From Hymenobacter cavernae (GTDB taxonomy: Bacteria > Bacteroidota > Bacteroidia > Cytophagales > Hymenobacteraceae), in contig NZ_BMHT01000001.1 of NCBI RefSeq assembly GCF_014641455.1, positions 930,001 to 994,000 of the forward strand: a stretch of DNA of 64,000 bases, in the 5' to 3' direction. Numbering within the stretch: the stretch's first letter is position 1; each line of letters begins with the position of its first letter. The position numbers and the translations under genes are program-made. Below are positions 43,985 through 51,185 of this stretch, piece after piece. Under the pieces are notes generated by a model. The model saw only the letters and a list, made by a program, of their open reading frames with translations. It ran no database searches and was not told where the DNA came from.

Positions 43985-44496
43985 AGGAAGTAGAAAGAGG
44001 AACAATGAAATAAGTAGCACCCGGCAAGCCGAATCCATTAGGTGCGGGAGGTATCACTCGGGCAACCCATTGCGTAGCCGTATTTTTTGCTACGCTTTCC
44101 AGATAAATAACCACCATGGCTCCAATAGATGAAGCTGGTGCAAACCTAGTATTTATACGGAGCAAACAGCATTTTGTGACCTGAATTATTCTGGCAAAGG
44201 GCAATAAATTGATGAACGTCATTTTTCAATCGAGGTTAAATCGCAGCTTGTTGCCCCACGGTCTAGGTTGCGCCTTCGGTCGTTATTTTTGCCCGAAACC
44301 TAGGATGTCGCTTTCTGAGGCTCTAGGCGTATGCAGCTTCTGTTTACTCGTCTGTTTTATCCGGTCAGCATTTTGAAAACAGTAGCAAGATGCAGGATAC
44401 GCAAGGCACGACCTAGCTCGAGCCAGATGCGCCGCAGCACAACCGTGATGTCATTAGGCTCGCATGAGCAATAGCTGCGAAACAAAGAAACACCCC
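43985..44496. other. intergenic stretch without a recognised gene
   Basis: Upstream of response regulator 1 I see no convincing gene. Short open frames have no family resemblance. The stretch holds several CTAG words (44272, 44300, 44322) and a GGTGCGGGAGGT word at 44041 that resembles half of the CAGGAG element. The promoter of the regulator is presumably here. Confidence 0.5.
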
Positions 44497-44679
44497 CTAG
44501 CGGCGCAGGCAAGCAAGGTTATCACAGTTGATTAGCAGACACTCAGTTGGCACACCCGTGATCTGGCTCAACGAACGGGCTGTTTCCAGTGGGTCGGCGC
44601 CGTTAAAGTCTATTTCTAAGATGAGGCTCGCCAGCGGCTGACCTAGGATGGTGGTTGCATACGACATACAGCGGAGCAT
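44497..44679 (-). CDS. short, probably truncated STAS-like protein
   Basis: This 60-codon frame reads ATTILGQPLASLILEIDFNG, then ADPLETARSLSQITGVP and TECLLINCDNLACLRR. It aligns with the first half of the STAS-like protein at 49946 (LILAPEHHTLGSVPLAQAL, then GKPSVWVDCSNLQQLSSR): beta strand, helix, and a second strand ending Cys-x-Asn-Leu. It stops where the conserved second half (Leu-rich helix and strand) should begin. It is either a broken relic or a very short real protein. A start at 44667 is equally possible. Confidence 0.42.
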   Translation of the reverse strand: MLRCMSYATTILGQPLASLILEIDFNGADPLETARSLSQITGVPTECLLINCDNLACLRR

Positions 44680-44935
44680 TGAAAGTGACAGAGCCTGCCG
44701 GCCGGTTCGAAAGCATCGACAAAGCTAGCTTTCCTGACTTGCCTCGACTACCGATTAAACACTGATTTTCGAAGCTCCGTACTCTCTGCCGGGCTACGTA
44801 GTTACCGCTGAAAATCAGCATCATGAAGAAAGACACAACTAGCTGAACAGTAGAACATTGGCGCCGTTATTGAATAAACTTTTTGATTATTCGTTGCTTG
44901 TTATCTTACTAACTGCCACTCTTCACTACACACCT

Positions 44936-45586
44936 ATGATTCGGTTGATTTTAGCTGATGATCACATCATTCTGCGCGATGAGTTACGGGTGCTGCTCGC
45001 GCAGGAACCCGATCTGGAAGTAGTGGAGCAAGCCAGCAATGGCCTGGTTCTGCTCGAACTACTGGCCCAAACAGCCGTGGATGTGGTAGTGCTGGACGTG
45101 AATATGCCAGTTATGGATGGCTTGGCTACCACAAAAGCCATCCGCGAGCGGTTCCCAACGGTACGGGTGCTGGTACTCTCCATGCTCGACCACGAGCAGT
45201 ATATCCAACGGATGCTGAAGGCGGGCGCGCTGGGTTATTTACTTAAGTCATCTGATATACAAGAAATTACCTACGCCATCCGGACCGTAGCTCGCAACCG
45301 ACCTTACCTCTGTACGGATGTTGGACTGAGCCTGCTGCAAAAGCTCACGCCCCCGGAAGCCACTACGGCCGACAAATCGGTGGCTCAGGTAGCAGGTGGG
45401 CTTTCCGCACGCGAGCAGCAGGTGCTCCCGCTGCTCGCCGCAGGGCTGACCAATGCCGAAATTGCCGATCAGCTCTTCACTAGCAAGCACACCATCGAGG
45501 TTCACCGCCAGAATATTATCCAGAAAACGCAGGCAAGCAGCATTAGCGTGCCGCATGCCGATGGTCGGGCTAGCCTTGAAGTTTAG
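44936..45586 (+). CDS. NarL/FixJ-type response regulator 2, altered C-terminus
   Basis: The 216-residue protein has a receiver domain (ADDH, phospho-acceptor in VVVLDVNMPVMDG, LVLSMLDH, YLLKSSD) and a LuxR helix-turn-helix (GGLSAREQQVLPLLAAGLTNAEIADQLFTSKHTIEVHRQNIIQKTQA). After KTQA the usual last helix (KNTAALIKYAV in its paralog) is replaced by SSISVPHADGRASLEV; another frame reads QAALACRMPMVGLALKFSYS here, so a late frameshift is possible. I use the ATG at 44936. Its stop codon directly abuts that of the convergent gene. No partner kinase is in the window. Confidence 0.87.
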   Translation: MIRLILADDHIILRDELRVLLAQEPDLEVVEQASNGLVLLELLAQTAVDVVVLDVNMPVMDGLATTKAIRERFPTVRVLVLSMLDHEQYIQRMLKAGALGYLLKSSDIQEITYAIRTVARNRPYLCTDVGLSLLQKLTPPEATTADKSVAQVAGGLSAREQQVLPLLAAGLTNAEIADQLFTSKHTIEVHRQNIIQKTQASSISVPHADGRASLEV

Positions 45587-46048
45587 CTACTCCTTACTGA
45601 GTAGCATCAGCTGCCAGGTGTGGCCCCGCCCGGCCCCGACTCGCTGCAACAGGTAGCTGCCTTGCAGGTACTTACCCTCTAGTTGCAGTGTCAGGCAGCC
45701 TTTTGTCAGGGCCTGGCGCACTGTGTGGTTTGTTGTTTCTGGCAGCCCGTTCACATGCGGCACCACCAACCGGCACGGGCCTTCATCGTGGTGCGCTGCC
45801 GGCATTATGCCCCCCACCGACTGCAATAGAAAGATCGTGGGCTGGCGCAACCCTTGGGAGCCATCGGCCAACACAATCCAGTGCTCCAGTAGGTTGGTGC
45901 CTTCTAGCAGCCACAGGCTATAATAAGAAGAAGAGCCCAGACAACGACTCAGTACAAAGCTGCACGTGGGCGTGGCCACGTGGTGGTCGGGGGTAGTTAC
46001 CTTGGCTGCACAGCCAAGATAATGGTTGCGAGGGGAAACAGTCCGCAT
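45587..46048 (-). CDS. degenerate LigD 3'-phosphoesterase-domain-like protein
   Basis: The 153-residue protein resembles the N-terminal phosphoesterase domain of DNA ligase D by pattern. TCSFVLSRCLGSSSYYSLWLLEGTNLLEHWIVL corresponds to the family's F-V-x-Q-x-H-x-x-x-x-L-H-Y-D-x-R-L-E-x-x-G-x-L-x-S-W stretch, and LTLQLEGKYLQGSYLLQRV...WQLMLLSKE to its end. The catalytic His and Asp of the first stretch are replaced by Cys, Ser and Tyr, so the known 3'-end repair activity is unlikely. No ligase, Ku or polymerase part is nearby. The assignment rests on pattern recognition only; a role is unknown. It is tail-to-tail with response regulator 2 with no base between. Confidence 0.45.
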   Translation of the reverse strand: MRTVSPRNHYLGCAAKVTTPDHHVATPTCSFVLSRCLGSSSYYSLWLLEGTNLLEHWIVLADGSQGLRQPTIFLLQSVGGIMPAAHHDEGPCRLVVPHVNGLPETTNHTVRQALTKGCLTLQLEGKYLQGSYLLQRVGAGRGHTWQLMLLSKE

Positions 46049-46603
46049 GGTACATTTGGTTGACGGAGGAAGAGCAGGCAGAGCGGATAGTAAACCAGTA
46101 GTGCAGGCCGCTGGCTACGGGGTAGTCATTACCTTGGAGGTACTTCGGAAAACAGTAACGGAAAGGCTGCTGAGGTAAAAGACCCGAGAGGTAGTTGCGG
46201 GCTCATTGGTGCTACGAGGAGCCCGGTACGCGAGGTTCAGGTCGTTTTCATAGCCTGAAAAGGCACAGGATAGAGAGTAGAATAACCGTCCTACCCAGGC
46301 GGGTAAGAGCTGTATTACAAGATTCAATTTTACTAACTAATCCCGCCAGGGGACCTAGGGATAGATACTTATTTAGGCCGGGTACAGTACGTATTTTTAC
46401 TTGATGTAAATGCGGATACGGTTGAGTTTACTAGCTGCTTACGATAGCGCAGCTTAGGCTTTAACTAATTACTCCACAATATACTAGCTCCCGACCAACC
46501 AGCAAAGCCAGTTGGTAATAGATACTGAGGCCAGCGGCCAAAAGCTAGGTTACGATTCCGCCTTCCCCCGTTTAAGGCGTATACCTTTCTTTTACGCTGC
46601 TCT
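46049..46603. other. 555-bp intergenic region without a recognised gene
   Basis: No open frame here looks like a protein family on either strand. A TACATTTG word at 46051 fits the Bacteroidota -7 box but is 545 bp from the next gene. The promoter of the cyanophycinase gene should lie near its right end, where I cannot point to a clear box. Confidence 0.5.
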
Positions 46604-47497
46604 ATGTCTACCCGCAAACAAAAACCTTCCGCTTCCGAATCTGCCTGTCCGCCACCAAAAGGATTACTTATCGCCGTGGGCGGCCACGAAAACAAAGGCG
46701 AGACCCCGGAGCGCGGCTCCAACCAGGACAAGAACAACAGCTTTGCGCCGGAAAGCATTCTACGCCGCTTCTGCGATGAGCTGGTGGGTGAGCAGCCGCT
46801 GATTGTGGTAATTCCTACCGCGTCGGGCGTGCCCGATGAATCGGCAGCCGACTACCACGAGGCGTTCGGTCGACTGTGCCAGGGCCGGGTGGAAACGATG
46901 GACATCCGCAACCGCGCCGACACGCTGCGCCCCGAATACCTGGAGCTGGTGGAGCGGGCGGCCGGCTTCTGGTTCACGGGCGGCGACCAGCTGCGGCTCA
47001 CGGGCATTCTGGGCGGCTCCCACATTCTGCACCGCCTAAAGGAACGCTATGCCTATGAGCGCATTATCGTGGGCGGCACCAGCGCGGGCGCCACGGCCAT
47101 GTCGACGCCCATGATTTATGAGGGCACCAACAACGCCGGCTTCCGCAAAGGCGAAATTGCCATTACTACGGGCTTGCAGTTTCTGCGCGACGTCGCCATT
47201 GATACGCACTTCATTGCGCGGGGCCGCATCGTGCGCATGGCCCAGATTCTGGCAACTAATCTTTCCTGCGTTGGCCTAGGTTTGGAGGAAGACACGGCCG
47301 TGGTCGTGCACGATGGCCGCGAGCTGGAAGTGATTGGCAGTGGGCTGGTTACCATTCTGGAAACCCAGGAGGACACTTGCACCAATATCTACGACATCGC
47401 GCCCCAAACGCCATTCTTTATCCGGGACCTGCGCGTGCATTTCCTTTCCGCCGGCGAGCGGTACATGCTGCCCACCACCCCCGAACTGCACTTGTGA
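46604..47497 (+). CDS. cyanophycinase (peptidase family S51)
   Basis: The 297-residue protein belongs to the CphB group that cleaves the Asp-Arg polymer cyanophycin to dipeptides. Signatures are GLLIAVGGHENKGE, FWFTGGDQLRLTGILGGS, the nucleophile Ser in IVGGTSAGATAMS, and FLRDVAIDTHFIARGRIVRM with the catalytic His. No signal peptide is evident, unlike secreted relatives. No cyanophycin synthetase is in the window. The following gene is an FAD/Rieske oxidoreductase, 116 bp away across a low-complexity repeat. Confidence 0.92.
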   Translation: MSTRKQKPSASESACPPPKGLLIAVGGHENKGETPERGSNQDKNNSFAPESILRRFCDELVGEQPLIVVIPTASGVPDESAADYHEAFGRLCQGRVETMDIRNRADTLRPEYLELVERAAGFWFTGGDQLRLTGILGGSHILHRLKERYAYERIIVGGTSAGATAMSTPMIYEGTNNAGFRKGEIAITTGLQFLRDVAIDTHFIARGRIVRMAQILATNLSCVGLGLEEDTAVVVHDGRELEVIGSGLVTILETQEDTCTNIYDIAPQTPFFIRDLRVHFLSAGERYMLPTTPELHL

Positions 47498-47502
47498 GCA
47501 AT

Positions 47503-47612
47503 TATCGGTGAGCAATGAAGCCTGAGCAACTTAGAACGACTTAGCAGAAGTCTCGTTTACTGATAATTGCTCATTATTCATTGCTCACTGCTCATTGTTC
47601 ACTACTCGTTGC
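47503..47612. repeat. low-complexity repeat TTGCTCATTATTCATTGCTCA
   Basis: GTGAGCAATTATCGGTGAGC and GAGCAATGAAGCCTGAGCAA on the left face TTGCTCATTATTCATTGCTC and CACTGCTCATTGTTCAC on the right. It forms an imperfect inverted repeat that fills the gap between two co-directional genes. Confidence 0.65.
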
Positions 47613-47613
47613 T

Positions 47614-49158
47614 ATGAAAGAAACTTCCGCCTCTACGCAGCCCTCGTGGTTTGGCACGGCCCCGCCGCTCCCTGATTTCCCGAAACTCACCCAGAACAGC
47701 AAGGCCGATGTGGTCGTGGTCGGGGGTGGCATTGCCGGCCTCACCACGGCCTACCTGCTCACCCGCGAGGGCCGCGACGTGGTGGTGCTGGAAAGCGGCA
47801 AGCTAGGTAGCGGCGAAACCGGCCGCACCACCGCCCACCTTTCCAACGCCCTCGACGACCGCTACACCACCTTGGAGGAGCTGTTTGGCGAAGAAGGCGC
47901 CCGAATTGCGGCCCAAAGTCACGGCGGCGCCATTGATCTGATCAACGACATTGTGCGGGCCGAGCACATTGCCTGCGATTTTGCCCGCGTAAACGGGTAC
48001 CTGTTTTTGCCCAAAGATGGCAACCCCAAGGAGCTGGCCGACGAGCTGGCCGCTGCCCACCGCGTCGGCCTCACGGGCGTGCGCCGCCTCGCCGATTCGC
48101 CCACCAAAGGCTTCCAGACGGGCGAATGTCTGGAGTTCCCGAACCAGGGCCAGTTTCACATTATCAAGTACCTGCGTGGGCTGATTGAGGCCATTACGCG
48201 GCGTGGGGGCCGTATCTTCACCCATACGCACGTATCGGAGGTGCAGGGTGGCAAAAAAGCCCAGGTGACGACTGCTGATGGCTTTACCGTAACGGCCAAA
48301 GCCGTGCTGATGGCCACCAACACGCCCGTGAACGACCGGGTAGTGATGCACACCAAGCAGCACCCCTACCGTACCTACGCCATAGCGGCCCGCATTCCGC
48401 ACGGCTCCGTGACGCGGGCGCTGTACTGGGATACGCCCGACCCCTACCACTACATTCGCCTGGAGGAAGTGCCCGGCGAGCCCGACGGCATTAATTACGA
48501 CCTGCTCATTGTAGGCGGCGAAGACCATAAAACGGGACAAGGTGTGCCCGAGGAAAGTCTGCGCTGCCTGGAAGAATGGACGCGGGAGCATTTCCCGATG
48601 ATTGAAAGCATCGAATACCGCTGGTCGGGGCAGGTGCTGGAGCCGAGTGACAGCCTAGGTTACGCCGGCCGCAATCCGCTCGACAAGGATAATGTGTACA
48701 TCATCACCGGCGACTCGGGCCACGGCATGACCCACGGCACGCTCGGCGCCATGATCGTCGCCGATCTTATTCAGGGACGGAAAACGCCCTGGGAAAAGCT
48801 CTACGACCCCGGCCGCGTGACCCTGCGTCCAACGTCCATCAAGGAGTTTGCGGTCGAAAATGCGAACGTCGCGGCCGAGTACACCGACCTGCTCACCGGC
48901 GGCGACGTGTCGACGGAAGAGGAAATAAAGCCGGGTGCCGGCGCGGTGCTGCGCCGCGGCCTCACGAAAGTAGCCGTGTACCGCGACCCGCAGGGCCAGA
49001 CGCATACGTGTTCGGCCATCTGCCCGCACCTAGGTTGCGTGGTACACTGGAACGGCCTGGAAAGCAGCTGGGACTGCCCCTGCCACGGCTCCCGCTTCGA
49101 TGCCTACGGGCATTTGCTTGCGGGCCCCAGCAACGAGGATCTGGCCTCGGCAGAATAA
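47614..49158 (+). CDS. FAD-dependent oxidoreductase with C-terminal Rieske [2Fe-2S] domain
   Basis: The 514-residue protein joins a DAO-type FAD oxidoreductase (ADVVVVGGGIAGLTTAYLLTREGRDVVVLESGKLGSGETGRTTAH near residues 30-75, and YIITGDSGHGMTHGTLGAMIVADLI near 370) to a Rieske domain. The cluster ligands are in CPHLGC and CPCHGS (about 470-495), two Cys-x-x-x-x-Cys/His pairs. Such proteins oxidise amines or amino acids and pass electrons to the iron-sulfur centre; the substrate is unknown. I chose the ATG at 47614; the eleven codons before it are part of the repeat. It is cytosolic. Confidence 0.92.
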   Translation: MKETSASTQPSWFGTAPPLPDFPKLTQNSKADVVVVGGGIAGLTTAYLLTREGRDVVVLESGKLGSGETGRTTAHLSNALDDRYTTLEELFGEEGARIAAQSHGGAIDLINDIVRAEHIACDFARVNGYLFLPKDGNPKELADELAAAHRVGLTGVRRLADSPTKGFQTGECLEFPNQGQFHIIKYLRGLIEAITRRGGRIFTHTHVSEVQGGKKAQVTTADGFTVTAKAVLMATNTPVNDRVVMHTKQHPYRTYAIAARIPHGSVTRALYWDTPDPYHYIRLEEVPGEPDGINYDLLIVGGEDHKTGQGVPEESLRCLEEWTREHFPMIESIEYRWSGQVLEPSDSLGYAGRNPLDKDNVYIITGDSGHGMTHGTLGAMIVADLIQGRKTPWEKLYDPGRVTLRPTSIKEFAVENANVAAEYTDLLTGGDVSTEEEIKPGAGAVLRRGLTKVAVYRDPQGQTHTCSAICPHLGCVVHWNGLESSWDCPCHGSRFDAYGHLLAGPSNEDLASAE

Positions 49159-49180
49159 CCTAAACAAGAAGCTGCGAAGT

Positions 49181-49270
49181 AGCCGCGCCTAGCCAGCGGG
49201 GCGCCCCAAACCTAGGTTTTGCTACGCCGTCGTCTTCTACCATTATGGCGCCTGGCCGGGGCTGGGCTCA
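49181..49270. repeat. GC-rich repeat related to the CCCAGCGGGGC clusters
   Basis: GCCTAGCCAGCGGGGCGCCC, a CCTAGG, and GGCGCCTGGCCGGGGCTGGG form an imperfect inverted repeat like those at 33355 and 38551. Confidence 0.55.
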
Positions 49271-49315
49271 TTTAGGATTCAACTTAGCCCGCCCAGGTAA
49301 TAAGCCGCAAGCAGA

Positions 49316-49369
49316 GGAGAGTGGTGGCCGTTTCGCCGGGCAGGCGCGACCAGGTCGCCACTCTTTTTT
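49316..49369 (+). terminator. probable hairpin terminator
   Basis: AGAGTGGTGGCC and GGTCGCCACTCT pair with two mismatches and are followed by TTTTTT. It ends the FAD/Rieske transcript. Confidence 0.6.
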
Positions 49370-49457
49370 GCATCCTGCTACTGGACGAAAACCTGGGAGA
49401 TGGTAACTTATACGTATCTCTTTCACGCAAATACCATTTAAAACCAGTACTTTACGC

Positions 49458-49489
49458 TTGTCGTAGCCTACATTGGCTTTCTATCTTTG
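49458..49489 (+). promoter_or_regulatory. Bacteroidota-type promoter before the STAS-like genes
   Basis: A TTG at 49458-49460 and TATCTTTG at 49482-49489, an exact TAnnTTTG, are 21 bp apart. The start of the first STAS-like gene is 64 bp downstream. Confidence 0.55.
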
Positions 49490-49552
49490 TAGAGTAGGGT
49501 CCGAGAAATCTCTCTGCTCAAAAACAGGGTTAGACTGTCAAAACGTAGCGCT

Positions 49553-49897
49553 ATGGATTTCGACAAAGTAGTGAAGTCCGATCAGTTCCTGCTCCGCCTG
49601 CGCGGGGCTTGCTTAGGCGATGAAAACGTAAGGCAGTTAACAAACCTGCTGCTGGAAGCGGCGCAATGCGGTGCCCGGCGCGTGTGGCTCGACTGCCGCT
49701 ACCTGACGCAAATGGACTACCGGGGCCTGCGCGTACTGCTCCAGCTTTTGCCGCAGTTTGAGGCGATGGGCACCACGCTCTTGCTCTGCGGCCTGCAACC
49801 CGCCGTACAGGAACGCCTCGATTCGTCGGGGCTGGCTTCCCTGCTCACGCTGCTGCCGGCCGAAGCCTACAACGGACCTGATCAGCAAGGGTTTTAG
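49553..49897 (+). CDS. STAS-like domain protein 1
   Basis: The 114-residue protein has the shape of a STAS (anti-sigma-factor antagonist) domain: a first strand FLLRLRGACLGDENVRQLTNLL, a second strand RRVWLDCRYLTQMDYRGLRVLLQLLP, and a third MGTTLLLCGLQPAVQERLDSSGL. The site where SpoIIAA-type proteins carry a phosphorylatable Ser reads M-D-Y-R-G, so regulation by serine phosphorylation is doubtful. A similar gene follows 48 bp later on the same strand. Its partner is unknown. Confidence 0.72.
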   Translation: MDFDKVVKSDQFLLRLRGACLGDENVRQLTNLLLEAAQCGARRVWLDCRYLTQMDYRGLRVLLQLLPQFEAMGTTLLLCGLQPAVQERLDSSGLASLLTLLPAEAYNGPDQQGF

Positions 49898-49945
49898 TAG
49901 CCAATCATTATAATTCATCCTTCACCCCTTATTCTCTTTTCGACC

Positions 49946-50377
49946 ATGAGGGAAGTGTACCGCGAAATCCTCCCCGAGAGCTACCTGCTCATCCTAGCCC
50001 CCGAGCACCACACGCTCGGCAGCGTACCTTTGGCGCAAGCCTTATACGGGGCCGCTCACAGCGGCAAGCCCAGCGTCTGGGTTGATTGCAGCAACCTTCA
50101 GCAGCTCAGCTCCCGAACCTGTCAGGTGCTGCTGCACTACTATCAGCAGTACAGGCAGCGGGGTATTAATCTGGTGCTTTGCCATTTAGAGCCGGAGGTA
50201 GAGCAAGCGCTGGTGCAAGCGTGCCCCACAGGGCCGCCGCCCATCGTGCCGACCTTGCTGGATGCCGATCAGTACTGCCACGATCAGCAGATGCAGAAGC
50301 TATCCGCGGCCCGAATTTCACCAAAATCTAGCCTCCAGACCCACGTGATAAATTGGACTGAGGCCGTGCTCGACTAG
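49946..50377 (+). CDS. STAS-like domain protein 2
   Basis: The 143-residue protein resembles its neighbour: YLLILAPEHHTLGSVPLAQAL, SVWVDCSNLQQLSSRTCQVLLHYYQQYRQRG, INLVLCHLEPEVEQAL. Here the loop has paired Ser (L-S-S-R), unlike the first protein. It carries about 30 extra residues at the C-terminus without recognisable features. Together the two may form a heteromeric signalling pair or be duplicated copies. Function is not known. Confidence 0.68.
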   Translation: MREVYREILPESYLLILAPEHHTLGSVPLAQALYGAAHSGKPSVWVDCSNLQQLSSRTCQVLLHYYQQYRQRGINLVLCHLEPEVEQALVQACPTGPPPIVPTLLDADQYCHDQQMQKLSAARISPKSSLQTHVINWTEAVLD

Positions 50378-50389
50378 CACCTAGGTCAG

Positions 50390-51073
50390 CTACAGCAAGC
50401 TAGCCAGACTACTGATGCTCAAGGCAATAACGGCCGTATTGAAGCCGTAGGCCAGAATGCCGTGCAGCAGTGCCAGGCGCCGCAGCGTTCGGCCGCTGAT
50501 GCTGATGTCGGCGGTCTGGGCCGTCATGCCAATGACGAAGGCGAAATAGGCAAAATCCAGGTAGTCAGGCTCTTTCTCGGAGCCGGGAAACTCCAGTCCG
50601 CCTTCGCGGCCGTCCACTTCCGGGTCGTAGTAGAGGTGGGCGTAGCGCAGCGTAAAAAGAGTGTGCAGCAGCAGCCAGGAGCTAGCCACCGCCCCCACCG
50701 ACAGCACCACCTGCGCCCGCACCACATGCCCCGGCGAGGCGTGCATAATGCTGAGCAGCACAGCCACAGCCAGCACGCTGGCGATAGCGCCGATCAGTAC
50801 CAGCACAAAGGAGAGAATCCGGCCGGGGTCTTCGGCCGTGGCCACGCCCCGAATCCGGTGCACATCGCTGACGATAATGCTGCTCCAGAACAGACCTAGG
50901 TTGGCGCACGCAAATCCATCCCACCCCGCTACGAACCGCGTGATTGGGTGCAAGTCTCTTGGCGCCAAGAAGTAAGCAAGCAAGCCCAGACCGAGCCCCA
51001 CCGCCAGCCGAAACCGCGTGGATACGGAACCCAGGTGGTGCAGCAGGCGAAACGGAACGCGGGAGGCCGGCAT
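50390..51073 (-). CDS. DUF1345 membrane protein
   Basis: The 227-residue protein has five or more hydrophobic segments and fits the DUF1345 family. Typical parts are AVGLGLGLLAYFLAP, a cytosolic loop DVHRIRGVATAEDPGR, SWLLLHTLFTLRYAHLYY and DYLDFAYFAFVIGMTAQTADISISGRTLRRLALLHGILAYGFNTAVIAL. Members lie in the inner membrane; their role is not established. I prefer the ATG at 51073; an ATG at 51139 would add 22 residues. It is convergent with STAS-like 2 and divergent from the pncB gene. Confidence 0.88.
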   Translation of the reverse strand: MPASRVPFRLLHHLGSVSTRFRLAVGLGLGLLAYFLAPRDLHPITRFVAGWDGFACANLGLFWSSIIVSDVHRIRGVATAEDPGRILSFVLVLIGAIASVLAVAVLLSIMHASPGHVVRAQVVLSVGAVASSWLLLHTLFTLRYAHLYYDPEVDGREGGLEFPGSEKEPDYLDFAYFAFVIGMTAQTADISISGRTLRRLALLHGILAYGFNTAVIALSISSLASLL

Positions 51074-51185
51074 AAAATAAGCGGTGAGCAAGTATTCAAG
51101 TTGAGGAATAAACGAGGACTTTTGTGGCACGGCACCCAAGCGCGGCTAATTGCGTATGTTGCCAATCTGCCCCATTCGTTTTCGC

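Noticed and set aside
44041-44052. GGTGCGGGAGGT resembling half of the CAGGAG element
   Set aside because: The first CAGGAG half is missing, it points away from the regulator gene and no -7-like box follows at the right distance.
43959-44222. 87-codon frame on the minus strand upstream of response regulator 1
   Set aside because: It overlaps the true start of the regulator, has no recognisable features and the composition of non-coding sequence.
46051-46058. TACATTTG, an exact TAnnTTTG
   Set aside because: It is 545 bp from the next gene on that strand, with no -33 match at a fitting distance; a chance occurrence is likely.
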